This document shows, piece by piece, positions 48,490 to 60,926 of a DNA stretch of 64,000 nucleotides (position 1 is the first letter of the stretch; every line of letters starts with the position of its first letter). A model generated the notes under the pieces. The model searched no databases. It saw only the letters and a list, made by a program, of their open reading frames with translations, and was not told the DNA's origin. The translations under genes were made by a program, and so were the position numbers. This stretch comes from Spinellus fusiger (Eukaryota; Mucoromycota; Mucoromycetes; Mucorales; Phycomycetaceae), in assembly GCA_025094145.1 (NCBI GenBank), contig JALLLS010000025.1, positions 124,001 through 188,000 on the forward strand, given 5' to 3'.

Positions 48490-48910
48490 GTGATTATCTG
48501 TGAAAAAGTCAAAGATGGTACAAGTTCATAAGTGACGAGTTGTCATGACGATGGAATGAAGAAAAGTAAAAGGACAAAAGAGATAAAATGATGTTTCTTT
48601 TCTATACATCAGGAATGCTTACAGAGAAGAGAAGAAACTCTATAAGATTATTTCTTCTTTTCAGTTGATTTTATTGCTTGAAATATAGAAAAGAAAATGA
48701 CAAGTGTAAGACAAATGTGATAGTGAATTTATGCAGTTCTTCTCTTGTGTTTTTGGTATTCCGAAGCTCAATGAAACCAGTGCCAGCCTTTCTTCAGTAG
48801 ATGATTCATGCACTAGACAATAGAAGAATAAAAATAGTAAGAAAATGACAGCTGTTTTTATTACTACTATGACTACTATAACTATGGCTGCTATAACTAT
48901 GACTACTATA

Positions 48911-50557
48911 CACTATTTTCACTTATTATTGTCGCACTTTTAGAGAAAAATATGTCGCATTAATAAATTAAAACTTAGCGTACTAATAGGATAAAATACG
49001 TCGCATTAATTAATTAAAATTTGGCATAGTAAAAGATTTAAAACTGGCGTATTCTAAGTACTTGAGGTTTTTTTACATTTTACTTTTCTTAATAATAATA
49101 AAATGAATAACATTGTGCACGAAGACGGCCAATTAAATCTCTATAATGATGAGGGAACAGCCATTACAGTAGTGGAGATGGAGGTAGACGAGGAGACGTA
49201 CCTCATTGAGACGGTTACAATTTTCGGGATGTACCTTGACCTCAAACCACCCGAGAATCCAGAAAGAAAAACTGTACAACAAACCGTAGACAGAGATGTC
49301 AATACGGAAGAGGATAACAGAGCTCCTGGTATCCACAGGCACTACAAAGATTCTGAGAAAGAGTAGTTGTTTGTGTTGATTTATGAAAGGGGCATGAGCG
49401 TCAGAGCTGCTGCACTGAAACTTCAAATCAACCCACGCACTGCTCAGCGATGGTACTCAAACGATCAGCAGAATCCTCAGACATTCATTGCCAGAAAAGA
49501 AGGTAGTGGAAGGCCAGTTGGTAGACCAGCACTACTGGACGATAGCCACAAAAGATTCTTAGTCGATTTATTGGACGATCAGCCCTCTTTAGTCCTGGAT
49601 CAAATAATGGAGAGTTTGAGAGCGTCTTTTATTGATTTAGAGATATCGAAAACCACTATATACAATTTTGTCACCAAAAACTGTATGATCAGTCTAAAAA
49701 GAGCCCATTTTCATTCAGTTGATCGTAATAGTCCTGAAAAGATCAAGAATCGAAAGGAGTGGGTACAGAAATGGATGGAGACAGACATGGACTACATGAG
49801 CAACTGTGTCTTTATAGATGAGGCAGCATTCCACATCAACATGAAGCGTACTTTTGCTTGGTCAAAAGTAGGTACTCGTGCAGTAGTAAAAGTACCAAGA
49901 ACGAGGGCCAAAACAACAACTATTATGGGAGCAACATCTGCTCAAGGCCTTGTCAATATAAAAGTAAGACGGCCTCGAATGTTGCCTGTTTCAAAGAAGA
50001 GAAGAACTACTGGATCTGGTGGGCCTTCTCAGAAAACAAAGCAAAGGCACTGTTACTGGCCACTATCTTAACTTCTTGAGCGATACAATGGATATCATGG
50101 ACAAATTTCAAGATGTTTTCAAGGACAATGACTTGATTATGGACAACGCTCGTATCCACATAAATGAAGACATTAAAAGCTTCATTGAAGGCCGTAGGTA
50201 CAGGTGTGTCTATCTTCCTCCATACTCACCAGAGTTGAATCCCATCGAGCAATTCTGGTCTGTTTGCAAAAGCAAATTGAAAAGAGAAAGACTCTTGGAA
50301 GAAGAAACTCTGTCATCTAGAATCACCGATGCATCTAACCAAGTTCTTCTCGGTGATCTCAGAGGATTTTGCAAATACTCTGTCGATAGATTTGATGATT
50401 GCTTACAATAGAAGTCCTCTTTAACAATAAAGCATTGATGTCACATTTGTCGCATCCAACTTATACGCCATCTTTTAATTTATTAATGCGACAAGTTTTT
50501 TTCCATTTGTGCGACATTTTTTTCCCAAAAGTGCGACAATAATAACTGAAAATAGTG
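48911..50557 (+). mobile_element. IS630/Tc1-type element, family A, almost intact
   Basis: Long imperfect terminal inverted repeats begin CACTATTTTCACTTATTATT and contain repeated GTCGCA motifs (left 48931-48960; right 50448-50535). TA precedes the left end; the right flank is not a clean TA. The transposase needs only one stop and one frameshift repaired to be open. The right end lies about 160 bp upstream of the Mcl1/Ctf4 start codon, so the element may contribute to that promoter. Confidence 0.9.
49103..50411 (+). pseudogene. IS630-type DD34E transposase, one TAG and one frameshift
   Basis: The N-terminal acidic part (49103-49363) ends at an in-frame TAG, after which the frame continues directly as LFVLIYERGMSVRAAALK (helix-turn-helix), then RPALLDDSHKRFLVDLLDD. 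The catalytic residues are D in CVFIDEAAFH, D in LIMDNARIH and E in SPELNPIEQFW, with 34 residues between the second and third. A one-base frameshift in an A-rich run near 50035 joins 49367-50071 to 50019-50411. Relatives are families B and C in this window. Confidence 0.92.
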
Positions 50558-50715
50558 AATACTTCTCCTACAAGTGGGTGGTGTACTTTGACTCCACAGT
50601 CACAAAAAAAAACGAAAAGCGCGTTCCCAAGACGCGTTTTAATTTCGCCAAATAACTACGAAGCGCTCTCTCATTTTCTATTGAGCAAGCACAGAAACAT
50701 CTTGCACCTCTTGCT

Positions 50716-53700
50716 ATGGACACTATTGACCTTATTCCTCGACAGGCCCACGTGTCTGGCCATACTTCACTTGCTTACAAGACAGATGGGAGGTGAGCAT
50801 CTCTTCCTTTTAAAAAAAAAAACAGAAAAAAAAAACAAAACTCGTCTCAACTCACACTCATATCCAACAGTGAACTTGTTTCTGTTGGAGCAGACACGGT
50901 TATTCGTGTCTTCAAGACATCACTCGAAGAACGCAATGCCGATCCAAAGTCCATAGACTATCCTTCAGGTGTACTTGAGGCTGTGGCCGTCCATGTAAGA
51001 TACCCTCTTATCAAAGCAACCGAGATTAATGACATAGAAAAACCACTTTGCTACTTCTGGAGAAGACGGCAAAGTAGCAATGTTTAATGCCTTTACCAAC
51101 AAATTCGAAAAATTTCTTGTGCGCAGTACTGTTCCTGTGCGGTCTCTTGCCTTTAACAAGGATGGAACAAAGTTGGCAGTAGCCACAGAGTAAGTGACCA
51201 AAGAGAGAGAGACAGAGAGAGAGAACAGCCAACTTATTCCATACTACAGTGAGAATGTGATTCGTATTGTTCTCTTGGCCGATATTGTTAGAACTGTCAA
51301 CCTGAGAGGCCATACGGCTGCTGTGAAATGTTGTGTGTTTGATCCTAAAGATGAATACTTGGTGTGTTTATAAAATGTATTCCAGACACATCACCACAAT
51401 TTCTCATTCTTTTACAAACAGATCTCTTTGGATTGTCAAGGCGATGTGTATGTTTGGGATATTCGACCCGACACTCTAGAGCCCCAATGCATTCAAAAAA
51501 TAGCCCAGGTGGTGGCTAAAACACGAGAACATGTGAATAGAAACCGCACTATTGCATGGAGACCTGACGGTGCTTGTTTTGCTATTGCTGGAAAGAACCA
51601 GGGTAAGTCACTGACCAAGTCTACTTGCACTAAACAGAAAGGAATAAAGACCTTATTGTGTATACCAGAAATACTTGGACTGTAGACTATACATTAAAGA
51701 ATGGACATGTGGATGTAAGTCAGTGCTGTGGTGGGGTTGAGTAAGAAGGGAGATGGAATACTGATACAATAGAGAATGTGTATTAGACCATCTCAGCACT
51801 TGCATGGTCACCTCAAGGAAATTGTATTGCTACTACTTCTCCTGATTGCCAAGTCATTGTTTGGGATACTCATCTTCGTACTATTCATGCAAAATACACT
51901 GTGTCTGCACAAGTCACTTGCTTAGCATGGAGTCCTTATAAAAATGAATTGAGTTTGGTAAGCTATAGACATATAAAAAGGCATCTTTGTCTAGGATTCT
52001 TATCTGTTCTTATGCATCTTAGGCAGACATCTATGGTCAAATAATGACATGGGATGAGGCAGGACCTAAGAAACCCAAAGTAGTTGCACCTACCCTTACT
52101 CCCAATGCTCTTCCATCCAACGCTGTCGATGATCTGTTTGTTGAAGATGAGCTTGCAGGTCTTGATGGACTGTTTGATGAGGACGATGATGTTGAAATGT
52201 CAGACACAGGGGACTTTGTTGTAGATGACGATGGTGCAGGCTATGTAGATCAGATCACCACTGATCCTTCTGCTGCTGCTTCTCGTTTCGTCCGTTCTAA
52301 ACCAGGTGCTGTGGTGGATCTGACCCCACATCCGTTTATTTACTCTGGCGCCACACCTTTTCTTGGATCCAAAGAACCCACTGTGGGTGATCGACGGTAC
52401 TTGGCATTCGATATGTTTGGTATCATCTACACTATTTTCCATGACACCTACTCCATGATCAATGTTGAATTTCATGACTTGACAGACCATAAGAACTTTC
52501 ATTTCCGTGATTTTCATCAATACTCCGTGGCTGCTCTTCATAGTAAAGGAGTGGTGCTGGGTGCTAAGCGTCGTGAGGCCACTGAGACAGAGGAAGATAC
52601 GGGGACAGTTTCCTCGGTGCTTTATTACAGACCACTGGAGATGGGCGCCAATCGTGTGGACTGGACAGTGTCTATGCCAGAGGGAGAAGATATTCAGACA
52701 GTAGCCATCAATAATGTCTCTGTAATAGCCACCACCTCCAATGGGCGTGTGCGTGTCTTTTCACTGTCAGGACTCCAAACCCATCTATTCTACCTCGGTG
52801 ATGTTGTTTCTGCAGTGGGAGCTTCTGATAAAGTATTTCTGACTTATTCACCCCTTCAGAGTATTAATGGTGAGAGAGTGAAAGGGGGTGGGGGAGAGAG
52901 TGAGAAGATCCTAAGGGGACTCATCAATGCATTAGGTATACATCGTCTTGATTTCTCTATTATGAATACCGAGACTTTTGAGACTATACAGACAGGGACA
53001 CTTCCACTGAACAAGCATAGGCAAATTACTTGGACTGGATTCTCTGAGAGTTTGGTGAGTTGTTCAAGAAAGACCAAAATACTCAACTTCCATTAGCAAC
53101 CTACTGTGTATGATTCAGACGACCAGCTGTATATTCTTCATCACCAGTGGAAGAGAGGACAATCACACTGGGTGCCTGTGTTTGATGGCAAGGCAACCGC
53201 AGCAAGACATGAACGGACAGAACGATACTGGCCCATTGGATTGATGAGAGAAGAGATGATGTGTCTTATTCTACGGGTAAGTTTTTTTTTGGTAGTTGGC
53301 AGACACTTATTTCCTAGGGAGCCAACCAACACCCTTATTTTCCTCGTCCTCAAGTCCATAGTGTGCCATTGCTGATGCCAACTACCCAGCTAGAGACAGA
53401 ATCTGGACAGTTGGAAGAGAAGTAGGGCGATTTCTCATAGATACATATCTTGTGTTGATTATTCTATTTGTAGATTCCTACGCACTAAATTAATGTCTAT
53501 GCACGAGCGAGAAGAAGCCAGTGCCACCTCAGTAGATGCTAGTCATGAATTTAAGAAGATGGATGTGGCAATGGATAAGACACTGTTGCAGCTTATCCAA
53601 ATGGCATGCAAGGCAGATAAGCAGCAAAGAGTGGTGGATCTTGCCAGTGCCCTTGTTCTGTCTCGTTCCATAGATGCTGCCATTAAGCTTTCCTCTTACT

Positions 53701-53948
53701 ATGGATTTACACGTGTTGCTGAGCAAATCACACGCATAAAGGAGGTAGGCCAACAAACTAAGATCCACGGATTCATGATTTTATTAGGTGAAGTTTATGC
53801 TGCTGGAGGATATATCCATGCAAAGGTAATCTATGGACTTTTGTACCCTACTAATATCCATCTTAGTGATGCTAGTCAAGCCCTCAAGCGTCATAAAAGA
53901 GAGTTGGATCAGAACAGTATGCAGACAAGTGCTTCTTTCTCTCACTGA
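50716..53948 (+). CDS. MCL1: Mcl1/Ctf4/AND-1 replication adaptor
   Basis: Thirteen exons join in phase (50716-50792, 50871-50994, 51038-51189, 51250-51361, 51422-51602, 51638-51714, 51787-51957, 52023-53054, 53097-53276, 53318-53421, 53474-53744, 53788-53825, 53867-53948), giving about 866 residues, the usual fungal size. N-terminal WD40 repeats (SVGADTVIRVFK, VAMFNAFTNKFEKF, DVYVWDIRP, ISALAWSPQGNCIATTSPD, VIVWDTHL) are followed by an acidic linker (FVEDELAGLDGLFDEDDD) and the SepB/Ctf4 propeller (RYLAFDMFGIIYTIFHD, MINVEFHD, FRDFHQYSVAAL), then a C-terminal helical part. It links the CMG helicase to DNA polymerase alpha. No HMG box follows. A possible extra 72-nt in-frame intron lies at about 52868-52939. 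Confidence 0.95.
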
Positions 53949-54120
53949 ATCAAAGCATAACCTCACCTAATGTGAAGACATGTGTAAATAAGAGCAATGT
54001 TCTCCACTGAGTTGTATAAAAATAACATACATATATACATACATACATACATACATACACACTTCTATTCCTTACACACACACACACAAGAAACAGCATA
54101 TCCCTTCGCATAGACATTTA

Positions 54121-54984
54121 TTAGTTATTCTTCTCCATACTTTGCACAGCATGTAGATGACTTTCTTGATTCTCATCAGGAAGAACAGGAAGAGTACTCT
54201 CTCCCTTTTGTCGCTTATTGTTTTGTGATTCATATGTCTCTAATTCTCTCTTCATAAACTGCTGTTCTTGGCGTGATCTGCCCAACTCCACTTCAAGAAT
54301 ACTCGTCTGACGAGACAGGTCCTGTTTTGCTCTGTCCAATTCAGCCTTCAACACCTCCACTTGACGGTTAAGTTCATTAATTGCCTGGTCTGTCAGTAGT
54401 TTCTCCAGAGTCCATTTCTCCAGAGTGGCTGCCTCATTCTCCTTGAGCTGTCGAATGTAAGTAGCTGCTCTCTGTAGAATAGAGCCCTTGTTCTTTTCAC
54501 AGCCAGGGACTATTCTTGCAATTTCATTGATTCCATCATTGATCGTTTCACGACGACGACGCTCTACTTGCTTGTGGTTTTCACGACGGACACGGTGCCA
54601 TTCATCCGATCCTACGGTGGGTTTGCACAGATCATCATGGCTGGTGTCTCTGTCAGTTCGAGGGAGGTCGTGGGGTTGTTGTGGAGAAGGAGTCAAAGGC
54701 GACCTGTGTTCTTGTGCATCTTGGTGCTGCTGATGCTGCTGGTGGTGTGGGTGCTGCTGATGCTGCTGGTGGTGTGTATGTTGTTGCTGTTGATGTGGGT
54801 GCTGGTGGTGCTGTTGTTGTTGTTGTTGATGATGAGACTGTTGATGGTGTTGGTGCTGCTGCTGGTGGTGTTGGTGCTGCTGATGCTGCTGAGCCACTGC
54901 TGTCAGTGCACTCAAAGGACTCATGCCTGCATTTTGTATAGATTGATGAAGGGCCTCAAGAGAAGCAGACTGTGATGCCGTCAT
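54121..54984 (-). CDS. Cbf1-like bHLH transcription factor
   Basis: About 287 residues from the ATG at 54984; the frame is open up to 55023, but an AATAG acceptor just upstream suggests a 5' UTR intron. A His/Gln-rich tract (54714-54895) precedes a bHLH domain very like yeast Cbf1: SDEWHRVRRENHKQVERRRR, INDGINEIARIVPG, KGSILQRAATYIRQLKE, then EKWTLEKLLTDQAINEL, continuing into a long leucine-zipper-like coiled coil. The basic residues H, E and R needed for CACGTG recognition are present. Cbf1 proteins regulate sulphur metabolism and bind centromere element I in yeasts; the role here is inferred only. It is transcribed divergently from tropomyosin. Confidence 0.9.
   Translation of the reverse strand: MTASQSASLEALHQSIQNAGMSPLSALTAVAQQHQQHQHHQQQHQHHQQSHHQQQQQQHHQHPHQQQQHTHHQQHQQHPHHQQHQQHQDAQEHRSPLTPSPQQPHDLPRTDRDTSHDDLCKPTVGSDEWHRVRRENHKQVERRRRETINDGINEIARIVPGCEKNKGSILQRAATYIRQLKENEAATLEKWTLEKLLTDQAINELNRQVEVLKAELDRAKQDLSRQTSILEVELGRSRQEQQFMKRELETYESQNNKRQKGESTLPVLPDENQESHLHAVQSMEKNN
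54714..54895 (-). repeat. His/Gln-rich coding repeat
   Basis: Impure CAG/CAC/CAA repeats encode alternating His and Gln runs before the bHLH domain. The apparent reading frames on the opposite strand (Leu/Val- or Ala/Gly-rich) are shadows of this repeat. Confidence 0.85.
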
Positions 54985-56021
54985 ACCCGGCCTATTGACA
55001 CGAATGAGAAAGAGTATCTTCATTTCTCTCTTTTCTTTTCTTACCAGATGTGTGTAGTGACAGTGGTGGAGTATTCTGGTGTCTTTCCCTTGTCCTTGTC
55101 TTTTCTTCCCTCTTGCCCACAGGAGAGCTACTCATTAACCCAACTCAACCACTGCAGGCAGTAGCTTACCTGTCCATTATCTGTCTTTCTTTCCATGGAT
55201 GAATTTGTATTGGGTCTAGATAAGAGTTGCTATCTGTCATTCTCCATGAGTTTGTCTGTTCGTTGAAGACCTTTCCCACCCGCGCGCGCCCCCCTTTTTT
55301 TACTTGTCCGTCTCTCTTAAGCCCTCCGACTTGTTTTCTACCTCTTTGCTTCTCGTGACTTTGTGACGTTCTGATCCTTTCTCACCTGACTTGAGAAGAG
55401 AGCTGGAGAAAATGAAACGGACTGCGCTTGTTCATTTTAATGATGGCGTCACTCGTGTCGATTGGCACACCGGTCACTCTTTTTCTGACCAATGACAGAT
55501 GAGAGATACAGACACACACGACGTAGACTTTCTTGATGCTTCACCAGTGGCTTGTTTCCAGTGTGGCTGCGGTTGTGTAAATAACAGCCAATCGCGGTGG
55601 GTCTGTGCTGCTTGTCTGGGGTGGTGCTAGCATGATCTATGTTTTTGTGTGTAGATGTGTGTGTGTGTAGATGTGTGTGTAGGTGTGTGTGTAGGTGGGG
55701 TTTTTTTTACAGTGGGCGTCAATAGACTATGTTTATTTTATACTTCCTTGCTATATAAAATGTCACCACGCGACAAGAGAAAGAAACGCGTTCAAAAGCA
55801 CGAGAAGATTGCGTTTGGAAATGAGAAAATTCAACTTTTTGGTGGTGCTGGCACGATGAGCCGGCTGCCATGTGGAGACGTCTCCAGGGGGGTGGACAAT
55901 GACTAAAACAGGCTATGGTCACATTTCAATTCCATCTCCGCCTGCTCTCCAACACGCTATAAATCAAAAGGAAGGGGTCCAGTGAGCATAGCTTCACTGC
56001 TTTCCCTTCTTCATCTACATT
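54985..56021. promoter_or_regulatory. Divergent promoter region, bHLH gene and tropomyosin
   Basis: About 1 kb between two divergently transcribed genes. It contains CCAAT boxes (near 55488 and 55588), a GC-rich patch (55279-55290), a GT-rich microsatellite (55646-55695) and the tropomyosin TATA box CTATAAAT at 55957-55964, about 60 nt upstream of its ATG. A short frame at 55760-55905 (MSPRDKRKKRVQKHEK) has no support. Confidence 0.55.
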
Positions 56022-56542
56022 ATGGACAAATTCAGAGAAGTAAGCTGTGTAATTTTTGGGTGTTCTTTCTAATAAAGTAGAAACTTGCTGCTCTTACTTC
56101 CGAACGTGATACTGCCGAGAAGCGTCGTGAGGAACTGGCTGAGAAGGTCCAACAAAAAGAAACCGAGTTCAATGACAAGGAAGAAGAGTTGAGCACACTG
56201 CAGTCACGCATGAAGTTGTTAGAAGAGCAGTTGGAGAAGGCCGAAGAAGACTTGAAGCAGTCAAAGACAAAGTAAGTAGTAGACTATATTTGGTGTGTTC
56301 TATGCTATACGAGTATACATACATACATACATACATACACGTGTGGGAGGGTATATTCCTAGAAAGATGACTTATACAAAACACACACACACAGCTTCAC
56401 TGAGGCAGATTTACGTGCCGAGCAATTGGGCAAAAAAGCAGTGAAGCTTGAGCAGGAAGTGAGAGACCAGGAAAAGAAGAACGAAAACATCCAGAATAAG
56501 TGGGACGAGACAAAAGCTGAGCTTGAAGAACTTGAGGGATAA
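56022..56542 (+). CDS. Fungal tropomyosin, short form
   Basis: Exons 56022-56039, 56081-56271 and 56395-56542 encode 118 residues. The start MDKFREKLAALTSERDTAEK matches fungal tropomyosins (MDK-REK), and nearly the whole protein is a heptad coiled coil (MKLLEEQLEKAEEDLKQSKT, ADLRAEQLGKKAVKLEQEV) ending KAELEELEG. Tropomyosin polymerises end to end along actin cables. Yeast and fission yeast forms have 161 or 199 residues, so this one lacks about one actin-binding period. I see no extra exon in the 123-nt second intron. The TATA box at 55957 supports the start. Confidence 0.87.
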
Positions 56543-59500
56543 ACTCGTCAGCTATTATTATTATTTTTGTTTATATAATGAAATGCATATCCATGAGTCC
56601 CTTTTTCAAAAGGGGCAGTTAAGTCTGGTCTATTCATCCACGGGTAGTGTTAAAGTGGGATACACCCTAAGGAGTCTTCTAGAAGAAGGTGTCATTGAAG
56701 AAGCGCCTTTGGATTTAGCATGTAGATAGAGCACAAGTGACTTGATAATATACATCTTACTCTTGCTATGTGTTTAATGTGTCCTGTGTTTAATATGTGT
56801 TTTGTGTTTATGTACTTTATACTTATGAATGGCAGTAATACAATCATCCTAGAGTGTTAGATAATATTATAGTTTAGCTGGAGCCAGTATTTCTGTGAAT
56901 GAAAATGATGAAATAATAGGTAATAGATAATAAGTGATAAATAGTACATAGTACATAGTAAATAGTACATAGTACATAATAAATAATAAATAATACATAG
57001 TAAATAAGACGGAGAAATGGCCCTTATGCACTTGGTAACAAAGAAAAGATAGCTTTCTTTCTCTCATATCAATATGTAGAAAGGTACAGAACATCAAGTG
57101 TCAGACCTTACCAGGAGATACTTAGGATGGTGCCTTTTTTCTTTTTTTATGCTATTCACATTTACTGCTCTTTATTTTCCAATGGGGCATTTATCCGCTA
57201 CATTTACCTAAATATTAATACCTAATCTAGTAATATTAGTCTGTAAATGTACAAATAAAAAGGTAAATGTAAGTGTCCTATTGGTATGAACACTCCATCT
57301 TCTATAGTGAAGAATCAAGAGCGTCACCTTTGCTTTTCCTTGTCCTGGCGTCACTAGGTCCTTATATCCTTTTACTATAGCTCCCTGTATTAAATTTCTG
57401 TTACTGTGATGACTCTACGTCAAGTCGCTTGAAGGAAGTTTAACTATCATAATATCAATTGTCCAAAAGGTAAAAGAGATGGATGACAAGGATGTGTCTT
57501 ATTTATTTTTATTTTTATTTATATTTTTATAAAAATGCTTATGATTCAATGTTTAAACATGATACGAATCTACCTTTCTCTCTCTCTCTCTCTTTATTTA
57601 TATATATATATAATAAAAAGCACAGTGGATAGTTTCATAAGCTTAGAGAATACTACTTCTGACTCTAGAAGAGTTAATAAAGTCTATATTCTTCTACAAG
57701 TATGTCTCATGAATAAATAGCATGTTCAATTGCTATCCACAGTTATGCAACACATGCAGAGTCAATGGAGAAGAAGAACAGATAGTGTTTCTAATCAAAT
57801 TGCAAACACTACTGGAGTAATTCTTTATACGAACACTGCAATATGTAAGAGAATTCTTGACAAATATGCATATTTTATTGTTTTTTCTTAGATATGTTAA
57901 ATGTAATATAAAAGATAGTAACGAGACATCAACACGATCCATGCATTATTTATTTATTTTTATAAAGGCAATCAAGGGTCGGGAGAACTTTTAGTTATTT
58001 TGTGGAACAAGTACTTGATCTTCTTTATTTCTTCAATGTAGCATTCTATAAAGTTCCTTCACCAATAAGAGTTCTTGATGCCTCTAAAAGTCATTTCATA
58101 GTAAAGAGTAAAGCAGTCTTTCTGTCTTTACAAACTAAATACCGATTCTTTTATTATGAGTAGTGTGTTGGAAGAAAGATGAGAATTCCAATAACAAAGA
58201 TAAGACTATTTATTTTGTTATATGTTCTATTATGAGGCAGACATTTTCAAAAAAAAAAGAAAGTATTTGGAATTACTTTATAAAAAAAATAGTGGTAACA
58301 TTCATTCATTGAGCCAACTTCAAGGGCATCCTCCTGTGGGTGAAAGGAGTTTTAGCATCTACTTAAGAACTCCTTGCCATTTCCAACAGCCTACAGGTAT
58401 TAACATCCAATAAGTCAAAAGATCTAGACCGTGGTGTAGATCCATGAACCTACTAAGATATTACAAGGTAGACTCAATTCTTTTCTTTTAAATTCTTATA
58501 GCCTATATGCCACTTTGAAATGATCGGTGCTCCTCATGCAGTGGCACTGTTGGTTAAGAATAGTTAGACACTGTGATATTATTTTGTAGGTGCTTGTGCT
58601 AGTCAAGTGAGTAGAAGAATGATAGTTTATATGCATACACAATAAGCATAGATGTAGTTCAATCAACAACCAATATCATTGCTTGATTCCAAGTTGGCGT
58701 TTCTCTTTCATGGATAGTGAAAGGCCCTTTTCTTTTATTTATTTTTATTACTTTTGTGTCCACTGAAATCCAGTTGGATCTTTCATTATAAGAAAAAGAC
58801 CAAGTTAGGACAATCAATCAAATTGTCTTGCACAAACATGGAACAAATAAAAAGGTTGGGTTAGGAAAATACTTGTATATTACAGTATTCTATCCTTATA
58901 TGTTTATAGGCATATGAGTCATTGCATCGATACAGTCTAAGCCTATTTTACGATCTACAGTATAAGCCATGGCTACAAAACAACTTGGCTATGATTATAA
59001 AGGTAGCCACCAAGGATGTTTGACAAGATGCCTGCTTGTTTTTGTTGACTACTTACTATTGAAGTAACGCAAGCAATTATTAGCTTATATATTACACTAA
59101 ACCTGTTTGTTCTCGATAATTATCTGTTTATTATTTATAGCCAAGTTTTCATTTATAGATGGTATATACTTGTATTTTAAGGCTATTTGAAGGTAATATT
59201 CATTATAAATGCAAACAAATGATGCGTGTTACCAGAAAAAGAGACTAGATTTGAGACAAGTCTATTGACTGCAAGTTGAATGGAGACATAATGCTATCAT
59301 GAGGAAGTCTCTCATGAAGATAGGACTCTTTTAATGTATTATCGAATGCATCCAATAGATACAGAGCAATGAGAATGGGCCAATGCATTAGAATGTCAAA
59401 TAGTAATTTAAGTGAACAACTTGAAAAGATAACTCAGTCAATTCTCCTGCTGTCTATAGAGAAATAAAACCAGTCCGAGTGTACTATTACACATACATTC

Positions 59501-59651
59501 ATATACACCCACACAGATACACAGATACATATACCTATATACTTATATCTATGTTTATGTTTATGTTTATATCTATATCTATATCTATACCTATATCTAT
59601 ATCTATACCTATATCTATATCTATACCTATATCTATATCTATACCTATACT

Positions 59652-59682
<31 letters not shown>

Positions 59683-60926
59683 GAGAGAGAGACCCTTTTT
59701 TTTTGGTACAGACTGCCTTCTTTTGATTGATGTAACCAAGGAGAGTGAGAGAAAAAGAAAAGTAAATGGAAATAAGTGAATAAGAAATGATGGAAACATG
59801 GTATCTTATCAAAAGAAGGTTTGTATTAGTTACAAATATTGACTTTTTCACTGTTCATCCTATCCTGTGAATTGGTAAATGAATATGTTTCTTAGAACAA
59901 ACATTCTAAAAAGATATCAACAGAAAGTGTCAATGATACACTCTTTATTATAGAATCTTTAAGTGAATTGTATTTGATAGACTGCATAACCATAGCTTAT
60001 CTCTTTTCCTGTTTCCTTATGCTTTCTGTGATACGGAATTTATTGTAAAGAGAAAGAAATTGTATTCATTCACTGACTTATTCACATTCTTTATGACATT
60101 GAACTCTATTAAGATGTGCTCTTACTATTAAAAAACATGTGCTTCTTTATCACTCGTCTTTTTATTTTTCATTTATTCATTCTTTTACGTGCTATGAGCT
60201 TGGCTTTTATGCACTCTACCAATAGTTTAATATTAATTTATCATGAGCTGTTGTGTGTACTTATAAAGTAGAGTGCTCTACCAACATTACTATTTGGTCT
60301 GTCCAAGGTCTGTCCAATGTCTATAATGTCTGAACAAACATCCTTTTTGACCTTTTTTTTTAAAGAGGAGTTTATAGTTGTCTGTGGGTGTATGTTAAAA
60401 TTGGCAAGACCACTACAGAAAATAGTGGTTAAGCCCAACAAGATCTCCTTTGAGTTTTTTTTTTCTTCTTCTTTCCAAAACTGATTTCTCCAAAGATGGA
60501 AGACAGACACCAAAGAGAGAATGGGTATGTCAATAAAAGGTACTTGTGAAAAAAGGCAATTGTGCTCATTGTACATTAGTGCTGCTTCAATGCTGTTCCA
60601 ATGCTGTTCCAATGCTACTCTCACTGTAATACAAGCCATACAATAAATGAGATAAACACACTATACCATACTATTTGAATTCATCTTTCTTTTTTTTCAA
60701 AACAGAATCATGAAACTTTTTATTTGTTATTTATCAATTACAGGCATACAGAGGATTTGGTTATAGACATTTATAAATTGGGATTGGAATGGGTCATGAA
60801 AAAGGAGTGGAAAAGGGAGTGAATTATATACAAAGAAAAAGGAAGTAGAAAGAAAAAAAAATAGAAAGAAAAAAAAAGAAAGTTTGAAATAGAAGAAGAA
60901 AAAGAGAGGAAGGGGTGTTATTTACA
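56543..60926. other. AT-rich region with microsatellites, no gene called
   Basis: Downstream of tropomyosin, about 56589-56729 has a short codon-like frame (GYTLRSLLEEGVIEE) that I cannot assign. At 56935-57005 there are AGTACATA/AAATAATA repeats. Frames at 58222-58413 and 60241-60639 have no recognisable motif. The 59.5-59.7 kb microsatellite is listed separately. No RNA genes are visible. Confidence 0.5.
59540..59680. repeat. CTATAT/CTATAC microsatellite
   Basis: Higher-order repeat: an 18-bp unit made of two CTATAT and one CTATAC hexamers, about four times, followed by an (AT)n run. The Tyr/Arg-rich reading frames across it are artefacts. Confidence 0.9.

Noticed and set aside
18510..50557. 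Reassignment of TAG to Trp in this organism
   Set aside because: Host genes encode conserved Trp with TGG and contain no in-frame TAG. The absence of TAG as a terminator among about 12 genes is weak evidence in an AT-rich genome, and the same transposons also carry TAA and TGA stops and frameshifts.
54488..54975. Plus-strand frames across the bHLH gene
   Set aside because: They are shadows of the CAG/CAC repeat and the bHLH coding sequence.
59434..59799. Tyr/Arg repeat protein
   Set aside because: It is an artefact of the CTATAT microsatellite.
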